A DNA stretch of 64,000 nucleotides from Ensifer adhaerens (GCF_001270265.1 NZ_LGAP01000012.1:1-64000), one strand, 5' to 3'. Positions 9,819 to 19,024 are shown, counted from the stretch's first letter. Notes: a model not told the origin generated them from the sequence alone. Program-made: numbers and translations.

Positions 9819-12164
9819 ATGAGCAAGGGCTTGTTCTCTAATCAGCATGCCGGACTATGCAGAAGGGATCTCCTGATAATGGCAGGAACTGCCGCGGTCG
9901 CAAGCTATAGCCACAGCGCGATGGCAGCGGTTGGCGGAGAACCCATCAAGATTGGGGACGTCGGTCAGGGCGAAGATGTATTTGCTTATGTCAGCAGGGT
10001 TAAGGGCAGTTTTGATCAACAAGCCTACCAACAGGTCATCGGCGCTGCGAACGAGTTCAAGGAGGGGGATCAGACGATTGGAGTGGGCGCATTAGACGAC
10101 ACGACACGCCGTAACGCTCGAGCTCTTCTGACCAACACAAAACTCAGTGACCTTCACGATCACCCATTGTTTGAGGACGATCTGCAGCGCCTTATCTGGC
10201 AGACGACTGACCAGGCTCAGTTCCAAAAGATCAAAGACTGGACGATGGGGCGACTGAAGGAATTTCTTCTGACGGGATCGGAAGAAGAAATCAAAGGCGC
10301 CATGAACGGGCTGACCAGCGATACCATCGGCTTTGTGCCGAAACTCATGAACAATGAGGAGCTGATCTCCGTCAGCCAGAAAATTTTCAATGTCATGCCC
10401 GATACCAAGCTGGGGGCGAAGGGATACATGGGCGCACGCATCCAGCCGAATTCACCAACCGATCACCCCGACGACATCGCCTGGCAGGTCTTCGATGCTT
10501 TCTCCTATGCAACCGGAGACATCGTCATCGGTACCAACCCGGTGGACAGCACGGTAGACAGCGTCGCCACAGTCGAACGCGCGCTCAAGGACATCGTCGA
10601 CGCTTTCAAGCTGGGCGACGTCATCCCTTGGTGCGTGCTCGCGCACATCGATGTCCAGGACGAGGTGAATGAGCGTTTCCCGGGAACCGTTTCCACAGTG
10701 TTCCAGAGCCTCGCTGGAACAGATGACTGCAACAAGATCTTCGATATTACCAATGAGAAAATACTGAAATATGCGCGCGCGAAGGCCGGGGAGAGATATG
10801 GCCTCTACTTCGAGACCGGGCAGGGTTCGGAATTCACCAACGGCGTGGCGAACGGCGTCGATATGATGGTGCTCGAGTCTCGAAAGTACGGCTTCAGTAG
10901 AGCGGTCGGCATCGAACTCGCAAAGGTCCAGCCCAAGGGCGCATGGCTGCATGTCAACGATGTTGCCGGCTTCATTGGGCCGGAGGTCTTTAAGAGCCGC
11001 GAACAACTCGTGCGGTGCTGCCTCGAGGACATGGTCATGGGCAAGCTCCATGGGCTCACCATCGGCCTCGATATCTGCACCACGCTGCACATGACGGTCA
11101 GCCTGGACGATCTGGATTGGTGCCAGGACCAGATCATGCCGGCCAATCCGGCTTATCTGATTGCGCTGCCGACCAAAAATGACCCGATGTTGAGCTATCT
11201 GACGACCGCGTTCCAGGATCACGTGCGGCTGAGGGAAAAGTTCGGCTTCAAGGTCAATGATGCGATGTGGGAGTTCTACAAGCGCATCGGGATCGTTGCC
11301 GAGGACAACACCTTCACCGCAAACTACGGTGATCCGCTGTGGGTATACTACCAGTACCGCCTCGCCAAAGGTGAGGGACGGTCAAAAGAAGCGGTCTATG
11401 CCGAAGGTCGTGAGAGGATCCGGGAAGTTGAAGAAAGAGGTGTCGATCTCGCAACAGGGCATGGAAAAGAAATCTGGGATCTCAATCCAGCGCTCGCGTC
11501 CAAAGTGAAGGGCCTGTACGATGACGCCAAACAATCACTCTGGGCTGAACTCACGCCTGAGTTTATCGCCGCCGTACCTGACGCCGTGCCGGTGCACACC
11601 CTATCCAGCGACCGCAACGACTACATCGCCCACCCGAGCACCGGTGAAATACTGAGCCCAGATTCGATCACGGAGATTGAGAGAATAAGAGCATCCTGGG
11701 GAAGCGACATGCCCAAGGGCCAGATCGTCATTTCGGACGGCCTGAACGCTAAGGCCATCATGGACGATGGACACCTTTCCCCCTACCTGGAGGAGATGCG
11801 CAAGCTGCTTTCGGAAGCCGGCGTCACCATGGGCGACAAGAACATTGTCGTCACCAGCGGAAGGGTGCGAGCCGGCTATCGGATCGGCGAGATGCTCTTC
11901 GAGAAAGCGGACCCCGACAGCCTGAGAGGGATTCTCCACATCATTGGCGAGCGCCCCGGCACCATGCACCACGCCTACTCGGTCTACATCACAGTCGCCA
12001 AGGGCAAGCGATGGACGGAGAAGGGTATCGATCACGATATCACGAGACTCGTGAGCAATGTCGCAGATACTGCCCTCCACCCAAAGGAAGCCGCCAAGGA
12101 AACCCTGACCATCATCAGGGAAATCGTCGGCAAACAGGTCAATAACAGTCGGCGATATGGGTAG
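9819..12164 (+). CDS. eutBC: Ethanolamine ammonia-lyase EutB-EutC fusion with Tat-like signal peptide
   Basis: 781 residues. About 45-485 match the large subunit EutB and about 590-778 match EutC (ISDGLNAKAI, RVRAGYRIGEMLF, GERPGTMHHAYSVY). In bacteria these are normally two proteins forming the adenosylcobalamin enzyme that converts ethanolamine to acetaldehyde and ammonia. The substrate-contact residues known from the E. coli enzyme are conserved: Arg207/Gln209 in ARIQPN, Asn240 in GTNP, Glu332 in FETGQGS, Asp418 in GLDIC. The N-terminus reads CRRDLLIMAGTAAVA then SAMA, a twin-arginine signal with a cleavage-like site, which is odd for a B12 enzyme. AAGGAA lies well placed before the ATG at 9819; the ATG at 9813 is too close. 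No reactivase EutA or permease is nearby. It is the last gene of the plus-strand run, 54 bases after the PF10091 gene. Confidence 0.88.
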   Translation: MSKGLFSNQHAGLCRRDLLIMAGTAAVASYSHSAMAAVGGEPIKIGDVGQGEDVFAYVSRVKGSFDQQAYQQVIGAANEFKEGDQTIGVGALDDTTRRNARALLTNTKLSDLHDHPLFEDDLQRLIWQTTDQAQFQKIKDWTMGRLKEFLLTGSEEEIKGAMNGLTSDTIGFVPKLMNNEELISVSQKIFNVMPDTKLGAKGYMGARIQPNSPTDHPDDIAWQVFDAFSYATGDIVIGTNPVDSTVDSVATVERALKDIVDAFKLGDVIPWCVLAHIDVQDEVNERFPGTVSTVFQSLAGTDDCNKIFDITNEKILKYARAKAGERYGLYFETGQGSEFTNGVANGVDMMVLESRKYGFSRAVGIELAKVQPKGAWLHVNDVAGFIGPEVFKSREQLVRCCLEDMVMGKLHGLTIGLDICTTLHMTVSLDDLDWCQDQIMPANPAYLIALPTKNDPMLSYLTTAFQDHVRLREKFGFKVNDAMWEFYKRIGIVAEDNTFTANYGDPLWVYYQYRLAKGEGRSKEAVYAEGRERIREVEERGVDLATGHGKEIWDLNPALASKVKGLYDDAKQSLWAELTPEFIAAVPDAVPVHTLSSDRNDYIAHPSTGEILSPDSITEIERIRASWGSDMPKGQIVISDGLNAKAIMDDGHLSPYLEEMRKLLSEAGVTMGDKNIVVTSGRVRAGYRIGEMLFEKADPDSLRGILHIIGERPGTMHHAYSVYITVAKGKRWTEKGIDHDITRLVSNVADTALHPKEAAKETLTIIREIVGKQVNNSRRYG

Positions 12165-12607
12165 GCACGACAGCGTGTTCGTCCCAGTGCCGCAAGCTCG
12201 AAGGCTAGTAAGGTGACCCGGCCGGAACATACGCATTGGATGCCGTTCTCAAGAAGCCGTCACCGGACGGCCCGATTGGTGATCCGCGAAAAAATCGAGG
12301 GGTAGCAACGATGGTTGGAGGTCTGATGCCTGCCACTTAGGGCTGCATCCTCTCTCAACCAGCGTGTTTGCGCAGGATACTTAGACATTCGCGGTCGGCG
12401 GGCCCGCGGCTCGTTTCGACCCAAAGCTGCCGCTCGCCGATAGCGGCAGCAATGTCCGGCGCTGGGCTGAGACCGGACGCAGAGCGGCTTCTCCGCTGCG
12501 CCAGTTTGGCGCTGGCGAGATAGGCCGGTCGGCAAGACGAGCTATCCGCTGAGCCTTCGCCTCGGCGAAACCGCACGCGACGAAGATCGTCGCTGCGACC
12601 GGGCTGT
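12165..12607. other. 443-base stretch between convergent genes, no supported gene
   Basis: This gap lies between the end of eutBC (+) and the end of the alpha/beta hydrolase gene (-). Three overlapping minus-strand frames (for example 12381-12611) are open but Arg/Ser-rich without a domain pattern. No clear factor-independent terminator was found, although a convergent junction would be expected to hold one. I see nothing else that can be supported. Confidence 0.4.
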
Positions 12608-13504
12608 TCACTCCGGATGCGCTGCCGGCGGTGTTGGTGCTTGGCGCGCGAGAAACTCAAGCGCCTTTCTCAGGAAGGCCTCGTGATACTGGAAGACGCC
12701 CCCGTGTCCAGAATCCTCATATAGGATAAGCTCGGCGTTCGGCAGGCGGCGCGCTAAATCGACGGAGTTGCTACTTGGTACCATCCTGTCCCGATCGCCA
12801 TTCGCAACCAGGACAGGCTTTCTGATTTCGCTGAGATCCTGTTGCGCCTGCGCACCCCAAGCCTTGATCGCCTTTAGTTGCCTTAGGAACGCGCCCATCG
12901 TGATCGGCTTGTCGCGATCCGCAGTGCGCTCTTTCAGCCGTGTCAGGAAGTCTTTCGCAGCGCGGCGGCCAGTCGCGGTTGAGGTGAAGAAGAGGTAGAT
13001 TTTCGGGTCCCGAAAGGTCAGCATGCCTTTGAGGATGAGCGGCCAGGACACAAGCCCTACCTTTGCGATGCCTTCGCCCCCTGCCGGGCCGGTTCCTGCC
13101 AGGATGACCTTGCGAATAAGGCCGGGCTCTTTCAGCACGATGTCCTGTGCCACAAAGCCGCCAAGAGAAAAGCCGAGCAGATCGACCTCCTGGAATCCCA
13201 GCGCTCGGATAAAGGCAATCGCATCCCTCGCCATCTCTGCCACCGTAAGCGGAGCCTCGCCGCCCGATGCACCGACTCCCCGATAGTTGAAGGCGATCAC
13301 CGGCCTCGTCGCGGCGAGGCCGTCGATAATGCGCGGATCGAAGTTATCCAAGACCGCGCCCCAATGATTCAGCATGATCACCGGGACACCGTCCTTGGGC
13401 CCAAGCCGCCGGTAGACGAACTTTGTCCCTGCAACTTCGACGCTCTTGGACGGAGCGTCGTTCCACTTCAGGGAGCTCGTTTGTGATAGTTGGGTGACGT
13501 TCAC
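12608..13504 (-). CDS. Alpha/beta hydrolase
   Basis: 298 residues. The nucleophile elbow is GFSLGG with Ser113; an acid candidate is the Asp in NGDRDRMVP and the catalytic His is in EDSGHGG. HWGA near residue 48 fits the oxyanion region. No signal peptide is seen. Likely activities are esterase, haloperoxidase-like or C-C hydrolase, and the sequence does not choose between them. It is the last gene of a minus-strand set (SDR, Old Yellow Enzyme, zinc-type oxidoreductase, hydrolase) that probably forms one operon under the divergent TetR regulator. The gap to the gene upstream is 76 bases. Confidence 0.82.
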   Translation of the reverse strand: MNVTQLSQTSSLKWNDAPSKSVEVAGTKFVYRRLGPKDGVPVIMLNHWGAVLDNFDPRIIDGLAATRPVIAFNYRGVGASGGEAPLTVAEMARDAIAFIRALGFQEVDLLGFSLGGFVAQDIVLKEPGLIRKVILAGTGPAGGEGIAKVGLVSWPLILKGMLTFRDPKIYLFFTSTATGRRAAKDFLTRLKERTADRDKPITMGAFLRQLKAIKAWGAQAQQDLSEIRKPVLVANGDRDRMVPSSNSVDLARRLPNAELILYEDSGHGGVFQYHEAFLRKALEFLARQAPTPPAAHPE

Positions 13505-13580
13505 GATCGTTTCCTTAGAGAAATGTGACAGATGTGCGCTCTCGGCGCCAAATTGCTTCGAGGCAAAGACGACGACGCCG

Positions 13581-14582
13581 TCACCTCAGCTTGACGACGA
13601 CCTTGCCTCTTGACCGTCCGGTTTCGATGTAGGCCAAGGCTTCATTGGTCGCCTCGAACGGAAAGGTCCGATCCACGACCGGGCGAATGATCCCGGCTTC
13701 GATCAGCGATGCGATCTGGCTCAATTGCTCGCCGTTCGCACGCATGAACAGGAACGAATAGCTGATTTGCCGTCCTTTGGCCTTCCTCCGGATGCCGAAG
13801 CTCAAGAGGCGCGTGACCTGCTGTAGAAACCAGTTCAGCCCTTGTTCCCTAGCGAAATCGGGGTCCGGCGGACCGGAGATCGAGATCAGTTTTCCGCCGG
13901 GTTTCAGCACATTCAGTGATTTGTGAAGGGTGTCGCCGTCCAGGCTGTTAAGGACGACATCATAACCGGACAGGACCTTCTCGAAATCCTGCTGTTTGTA
14001 GTCGATCACGATATCAGCGCCGAGGCCCTTGACCAGCTCGACATTCGCTGCGCTGGTCGTTGTCGCGACTGTCGCCCCGAGATGCTTGGCGAGCTGGATC
14101 GCGAATGTCCCGACGCCGCCGGAGCCCGCGTGAATAAGGACCTTCTGCCCCTTTTGCACGCGGGCCCGCTCGACCAGCACTTGCCAGGCAGTCAGCCCCA
14201 CCAGAGGGATGGAAGCTGATTCCGCCATGTCGAGGTTCCTGGGCTTCAGCGCCACGTCGGCTTCGTTGATGGCAATGAACTGCGCGAATGTTCCCACCCG
14301 GCCATCGCGCGGCCGGGCATAGATCTCGTCGCCCGGCTTGAGGCGCCGGACATTCGGTCCGACGCGGACGACCGTTCCGGCCACGTCGTGCCCCAGGATG
14401 AAGGGCGGGTGGTACGGCAGGATGAGTTTGAACTCGCCATCGCGGATTTTTGAATCGAGAAGATTGAGCCCGGCCGCGTGAATCTCGACCAGGACGTCGT
14501 CATCCCGCAATACCGGCTCCGGCTTCTCGCCAAGCCGCAGAGCGCCCTTTTTCTTGTATCGATCGACGAGGAAGGCTTTCAT
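13581..14582 (-). CDS. Zinc-type alcohol dehydrogenase-like / quinone oxidoreductase family NADP-dependent reductase
   Basis: 333 residues from the ATG at 14582 (MKAFLVDRYKKKGALRL). A longer open frame to 14684 lacks homology in its first 34 codons. It has the GroES-like N-terminal fold (LNLLDSKIRDGEF, HPPFILGHDVAGTV) and a nucleotide-binding loop HAGSGGVGTFAIQLAK. The structural zinc cysteines of true alcohol dehydrogenases are missing, as expected for quinone/enone reductases. It likely reduces an electrophilic carbonyl or quinone with NADPH. It sits 40 bases after the Old Yellow Enzyme gene and 76 before the hydrolase gene, consistent with one operon for reactive carbonyl or enone detoxification. 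Confidence 0.88.
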   Translation of the reverse strand: MKAFLVDRYKKKGALRLGEKPEPVLRDDDVLVEIHAAGLNLLDSKIRDGEFKLILPYHPPFILGHDVAGTVVRVGPNVRRLKPGDEIYARPRDGRVGTFAQFIAINEADVALKPRNLDMAESASIPLVGLTAWQVLVERARVQKGQKVLIHAGSGGVGTFAIQLAKHLGATVATTTSAANVELVKGLGADIVIDYKQQDFEKVLSGYDVVLNSLDGDTLHKSLNVLKPGGKLISISGPPDPDFAREQGLNWFLQQVTRLLSFGIRRKAKGRQISYSFLFMRANGEQLSQIASLIEAGIIRPVVDRTFPFEATNEALAYIETGRSRGKVVVKLR

Positions 14583-14622
14583 GATGTTTTCTTTTCTGTG
14601 TCGTTTTGCCTGGATCGATGGC

Positions 14623-15717
14623 TCATGGTCGGTTTGAGGCGGCGATCGCGGGATAGTCGGTATAGCCGGCGGAGCCGCCGCCATAGAGCGTCGCCTGATC
14701 GAACATGGCCAGCGGCGCGCGCGTCTTCAGCCGTTCCACGAGGTCGGGATTGGCGATGAACGGACGCCCGAAGGCGAACAGGTCCGCCTTGTCCTCGGCG
14801 AGCCGTGACGCCGCGAGTTCCAAGTCATAACCGTTGTTGGCGATATAGGTGTTGTTGAAGCGTCGGCGGAGCGATTGGAAGTCGAACGGCGCGACATCGC
14901 GCGGTCCGCCGGTGGCACCCTCGACGACATGGAGATAGACAATGCCCAAGGCGTCCAGCTGATCGACGATATAGTCGAACTGCGCCTGCGGGGCGCTGCT
15001 CGAGACGCCGTTGGCGGGAGAGACGGGCGAAATCCGGATGCCGGTGCGCTCCGCTCCGATCTCGTCAACGACAGCAGCCGTGACCCCCAGCATCGGGCGG
15101 GCGCGATTCTCGACAGAACCGCCATATGCGTCCGTGCGGGAATTGGCGCCGTCCTTGGCGAACTGATCGAGCAGATAGCCGTTGGCCCCATGAATCTCGA
15201 CGCCATCGAAACCGGCGGCAATGGCGTTTGCTGCCGCTTGTCGGAAATCGTTCACGATGCCCGGAAGCTCGTCGAGCTCCAACGCGCGGGGTTCCGACAC
15301 GTCGACGAAGGCGTTGTTCACGAACGTCTTGGTCGCGGCCCTGATCGCCGAAGGCGCGACAGGCGCTGCGCCGCTCTCCTGCAGGTCGACGTGCGATACG
15401 CGACCGACATGCCAGAGCTGCAGGAAGATCCGGCCATTCCTGGCGTGCACGGCATCGGTGACCTTGCGCCAGCCGTCGATCTGCGCCTGAGAGTAGATGC
15501 CGGGCGTGTCCTGATAGCCCTGTCCCTGCTGCGAGATCTGCGTGGCTTCGGAAATCAGCAGTCCTGCCGAGGCGCGCTGGCTATAATACTGCGCGGCGAG
15601 ATCGCCCGGAACGAAGCCCGGGCCAGCACGATTGCGTGTCAGCGGCGCCATGACGATGCGATTGGAGAGGGTCAGTGAGCCGAGGGTGTAGGGCTCGAAC
15701 AGCGTAGTGTGGGCCAT
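14623..15717 (-). CDS. nemA: Old Yellow Enzyme family alkene reductase (NemA-like)
   Basis: 364 residues, full family length. FMN-dependent reductases of this group reduce activated C=C bonds, N-ethylmaleimide and nitro compounds with NADPH. Signatures are the N-terminal LFEPYTLGSLTLSNRIVMAP, LQLWHVGRVSH, EIHGANGYLLDQF and the SRTDAYGGSVENR stretch. The genomic pairing with a TetR regulator and a zinc-type oxidoreductase resembles the known NemR-NemA electrophile response. The gene lies between the SDR gene (51-base gap) and the quinone-reductase-like gene. The symbol is by family resemblance; the true substrate is unknown. Confidence 0.93.
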   Translation of the reverse strand: MAHTTLFEPYTLGSLTLSNRIVMAPLTRNRAGPGFVPGDLAAQYYSQRASAGLLISEATQISQQGQGYQDTPGIYSQAQIDGWRKVTDAVHARNGRIFLQLWHVGRVSHVDLQESGAAPVAPSAIRAATKTFVNNAFVDVSEPRALELDELPGIVNDFRQAAANAIAAGFDGVEIHGANGYLLDQFAKDGANSRTDAYGGSVENRARPMLGVTAAVVDEIGAERTGIRISPVSPANGVSSSAPQAQFDYIVDQLDALGIVYLHVVEGATGGPRDVAPFDFQSLRRRFNNTYIANNGYDLELAASRLAEDKADLFAFGRPFIANPDLVERLKTRAPLAMFDQATLYGGGSAGYTDYPAIAASNRP

Positions 15718-15768
15718 CGTATAGCTTTCGTTGGGGTTGCGGTTCTTTGGTCGTCAGGTGGATGCAGC

Positions 15769-16554
15769 TCAGGCGGCAGGGCGATAGCGCGCGGCTGCAT
15801 GGACTTGGGCAAATCCTGGGAGCATGGCCTGTCGCGCAGACTGGTAAGTGTCCCACTGCCCTGCGTCGGGGAGCGGGGGAATTGTCACGGCTTCACGGCG
15901 GTCAAAGCCGACAAGGGCTGCGTCCACCAATTCGCCGACGTCCATCATCGGCGGCAACGCATTGATATCGGCACCTGCACGTTCCCAGATTTCGGTGCGG
16001 GTTGCTGCGGGAAGCACCGCCTGCACGTAAACACCTTTCGGTGCGAGTTCGAGGCTCAGCCCCTGAGACAGGAACAAGACGAACGCCTTGGTCGCCCCGT
16101 AGACGGTCTGGCCAAACTCCGGAACAAGCCCGACCACCGAACCGATGTTGATGATGGCTCCTTCGCCGGCCTCCACGAAGCGTGCCGCCACGGCGCTGGC
16201 GAGCCTGACGACGGCGGTGGTGTTGAGTGCGACAAGGCGCTCCATGTCGTTGATTGCCTGGTTCTCGAAGCTGCCTGCCAGGCCCGCCCCGGCATTGTTG
16301 ACGAGAACCCCGATAAGATGATCGTCACGGAGCCGAGTCTCTATGGCAGTCAGGTCGCCAGGCTCGGTGAGATCTGCCTGCAGGATGTCGACAGTCACGC
16401 CGTTTTCCTGGCGCAGACGGGTCGCCAAAGCCTCCATTCGTGTCCGGTCACGGGCGACCAGTACAAGGTCGTGGCCACGGCGGGCGAAACGCTCGGCGTA
16501 GGTGGCGCCGATACCGGAGGAAGCTCCAGTGATGAGGACGGTGGGAGTGGCCAT
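15769..16554 (-). CDS. SDR family NAD(P)-dependent oxidoreductase
   Basis: 261 residues from the ATG at 16554 (MATPTVLITGASSGIG), preceded by a purine-rich GAGAAGAGAG. The open frame runs further upstream to 16602, but those codons cross the operator region. The cofactor motif TGASSGIG, NNAG (VLVNNAGAG) and the catalytic pair in VYGATKAF (Tyr-x-x-x-Lys) define a classical short-chain dehydrogenase. It is the first gene of the minus-strand operon and is divergent from the TetR gene. The substrate cannot be read from the sequence. Confidence 0.9.
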   Translation of the reverse strand: MATPTVLITGASSGIGATYAERFARRGHDLVLVARDRTRMEALATRLRQENGVTVDILQADLTEPGDLTAIETRLRDDHLIGVLVNNAGAGLAGSFENQAINDMERLVALNTTAVVRLASAVAARFVEAGEGAIINIGSVVGLVPEFGQTVYGATKAFVLFLSQGLSLELAPKGVYVQAVLPAATRTEIWERAGADINALPPMMDVGELVDAALVGFDRREAVTIPPLPDAGQWDTYQSARQAMLPGFAQVHAAARYRPAA

Positions 16555-16588
16555 GGGATTGCTCTCTTCTCTGATGGATCTTATATTC

Positions 16589-16630
16589 ATGACGGCCATC
16601 ATGAATGACCTTAAATATGATGACCATCAT
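16589..16630. promoter_or_regulatory. Two palindromic operators between the SDR operon and tetR
   Basis: Two near-identical 14-bp inverted repeats, ATGACGGCCATCAT (16589-16602) and ATGATGACCATCAT (16617-16630), lie 28 bp apart centre to centre in the 109-bp divergent gap. The half-site is ATGAYG/CATCAT. Their position suits binding by the adjacent TetR protein to repress both directions. Binding is inferred, not shown. Confidence 0.7.
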
Positions 16631-16663
16631 CTAAATGTCAATGGACCAGCGGAGAATTTTGAA

Positions 16664-17230
16664 ATGAGAGTCAGTCGAGAGCAGATGGGGGAGAATCGCC
16701 GCCGCATCCTGGATGCAGCCAGCCGGCTGTTCCGCGAGAAGGGGTTCGATGCGGTCAGCGTAGCGGAAGTGATGAAGGCCGCCGGCCTCACCCATGGCGG
16801 CTTCTATGGCCATTTCGATTCAAAGGACGACTTGGTGGCCCAGACCCTCGCCCATGTCCTCTCTGCGGGCACGGTCGGAGGGGCCGATCTTCGCTCCTAT
16901 CTCGACGCCTATCTTTCGCCAAACCATCGCGACAATGCCGCCGATGGTTGCCCGACGGCAGGGCTAGCGGCAGACATCCGCCACCAGACCGCGGCGGCGC
17001 GCGCGGCAATGACAGCGGGCTTTCGATCACAGATCGACCGTATCGACGAGGCGCTCTCAAGGGCGAGCCCGGCAGACAGGCGTCGCGCGGCAATCGGAAC
17101 CTGGGCGGCGATGGTAGGGGCAATGATCCTCGCCCGGGCGATCGACGACCCAGCGCTTTCGGACGAGGTCCTGGAACAGACGCGTGCCTGGATCGATGTC
17201 GGGATCAGCCAAGTTTCCGCCAACGAATGA
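16664..17230 (+). CDS. TetR family transcriptional repressor
   Basis: 188 residues from the ATG at 16664 (MRVSREQMGENRRRIL), with GGAG 9 bases upstream. The open frame extends back to 16502 but would overlap the operators and the SDR start. The helix-turn-helix is at about residues 10-55 (ILDAASRLFREKGFDAVSV, GLTHGGFYGHF); the rest is the ligand-binding part, with a Cys in DGCPTAGLAAD as in NemR-like members. It is divergent from the SDR/nemA/oxidoreductase/hydrolase operon and probably represses it through the paired palindromes until an electrophile or other ligand is bound. The ligand is unknown. Confidence 0.9.
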   Translation: MRVSREQMGENRRRILDAASRLFREKGFDAVSVAEVMKAAGLTHGGFYGHFDSKDDLVAQTLAHVLSAGTVGGADLRSYLDAYLSPNHRDNAADGCPTAGLAADIRHQTAAARAAMTAGFRSQIDRIDEALSRASPADRRRAAIGTWAAMVGAMILARAIDDPALSDEVLEQTRAWIDVGISQVSANE

Positions 17231-17695
17231 GGTGGTCCTTTGCCGAATATATCCTGGCAATCGTGCAATCGCCGGAACCTGTGCTGCTTGGGGCATACGG
17301 CAATTCAGTGGAATCGGCAGCACAAGCGGCCGCCTATGGCGCGAACCAGACCGGAACTGAGCGGCGATTGAACGTCCGCTTCCCCCTTTGCAGACGCTCG
17401 GCGGACCGCAAAAGCCGCCAAGCCCGAAACTTCAAATTGCTCGCCTTGAACCTTATTGAACCCGCGACCGACGGACGATGGTTTCCATAGAACGAGGCGC
17501 ATGGCCACTTGCAGATGGCGACGGCCGGCGCAGAGGCGACCGGCGGCAAGGGTGCTCGCCCCCTCGCCGGTTACGGGAACTCGGTCGAGAGGTTGGTCAA
17601 CTCCAGCGGACGCCGCGCCGCTTCTGAGGGGATTGGCAACGCGCGCCGCGTGCCGTCTTTCCTGTGCGCCGCAAACCAACACCGGTGGGCCAGCA
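17231..17695. other. 465-base gap between tetR and dctD, no supported gene
   Basis: The gap separates convergent genes. Several short frames are open because of high GC but show no domain, start signal or neighbour logic. No strong terminator hairpin followed by a T run was found. Confidence 0.4.
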
Positions 17696-19024
17696 TCACG
17701 CCAGGCCATATTTACGGATCTTGTCGTGCAGGGTCGCCTTCGGCACCAGCAATTCCTCGCTGACGCGGGCCAGGCTGTTGCCATTGCGGCCGAGGGCTTC
17801 GGCGATGAGGGCACACTCGAAGGCTTCGACGGTTCGCGCCAGCGGCCGAGGGGCGGTGTCCGTCGTTCCGCCGAAGGGCGGGAAGCCGGCTGCGATCCCC
17901 AGCACGCAACGCTCGGCGACATTGCGCAACTCGCGCACGTTCCCGGGCCAATTGTAGGCGAGCAGACGTCGCGTGCGTTCGGCGTCAGGCGCAAGCACGG
18001 CGCGCTCGTGGCGTGATACCGCCTGCAGAGCAAAATGCTCGAACAGGAGACCGACGTCCTCGCGCCTTTCGCGCAAGGGCGGCAAGGGCAGTGTCGCGAC
18101 GTTCAGGCGATAATAGAGATCGGCGCGGAACTCTCCTTTTTCGGCAAGCACTGCCAGATCGACTTTGGTCGCCGCGATGACACGGCAGTCGACCGGGATC
18201 GGGGTGTTTGACCCGAGGCGCTCGAGCGTGCGTTCCTGCAGCACCCTGAGCAGCTTGACCTGCATGGCCATCGGCATGCTTTCTATCTCGTCGAGAAACA
18301 GCGTGCCGCCATTGGCGTGCTCGATCTTACCGATCCGGCGCTTGGCGGCGCCGGTGAAGGCTCCAGGCTCATGGCCGAAGATTTCGCTGTCGAACAGGTT
18401 CTCAGGCACGCCGCCGCAATTGATGGCGACGAAATTGCCGCTACGCCTTGGGCTCGCATCATGCAGGCAGCGCGCGACGAGCTCCTTGCCGGTCCCGGTC
18501 TCGCCCTGAATCAGCACGTCGGCTGCGCTGTTTCCAAGCTCGCCGATGAGATGGCGTACGCGCTCGATGGCAGCAGAATCTCCGATGATGCGGCTGGCGG
18601 TTAATTGCCTGTTCTCAAGTCGCGCGCGCAGTTCGCGCACCTCCAACGTCAGCCTGCGTTTTTCCAGCGCCCGACGCACGATCTCGACGAAATAGTCGGG
18701 CGAGAACGGCTTTTCAATGAAGTCGTGAGCTCCGTCCTTCATCGCCTGAACCGCCAGCGAAACGTCGCCGTGCCCGGTCATCAAGACGACCGGCAGATCG
18801 CGATCCTGCCGTAGGAGGTCATGCATCAGGGCCATGCCGTCATCACCCGGCAGGCGGATGTCGGTGACGACGACGCCCGGAAATTCCGCGGGAACGAGCC
18901 GCCGTGCCTTTTCGGCGCTTTCCACCGCCTCGACCTCCATGCCTTCGAGCTCGAGCGTCTGCTGGCACCCGAGCCGGACGTTCGGCTCGTCCTCGACGAT
19001 CAGGACCTTGAGGTTGTCGCCCAT
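17696..19024 (-). CDS. dctD: C4-dicarboxylate response regulator DctD (sigma-54 activator)
   Basis: 442 residues with a receiver domain (phospho-acceptor Asp55 in VVTDIRLPGDDG), an AAA+ domain with Walker A GETGTGKE (about 174-181), the sigma-54 contact loop GAFTGA (221-226) and LFLDEIE, and a C-terminal Fis-type helix-turn-helix. It activates sigma-54 promoters when phosphorylated by DctB. Its start overlaps the end of dctB by 25 bases, so the two are translationally linked. The likely target is the sigma-54 promoter found upstream of aspA (23780-23794). Length and domain order are normal. Confidence 0.95.
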   Translation of the reverse strand: MGDNLKVLIVEDEPNVRLGCQQTLELEGMEVEAVESAEKARRLVPAEFPGVVVTDIRLPGDDGMALMHDLLRQDRDLPVVLMTGHGDVSLAVQAMKDGAHDFIEKPFSPDYFVEIVRRALEKRRLTLEVRELRARLENRQLTASRIIGDSAAIERVRHLIGELGNSAADVLIQGETGTGKELVARCLHDASPRRSGNFVAINCGGVPENLFDSEIFGHEPGAFTGAAKRRIGKIEHANGGTLFLDEIESMPMAMQVKLLRVLQERTLERLGSNTPIPVDCRVIAATKVDLAVLAEKGEFRADLYYRLNVATLPLPPLRERREDVGLLFEHFALQAVSRHERAVLAPDAERTRRLLAYNWPGNVRELRNVAERCVLGIAAGFPPFGGTTDTAPRPLARTVEAFECALIAEALGRNGNSLARVSEELLVPKATLHDKIRKYGLA

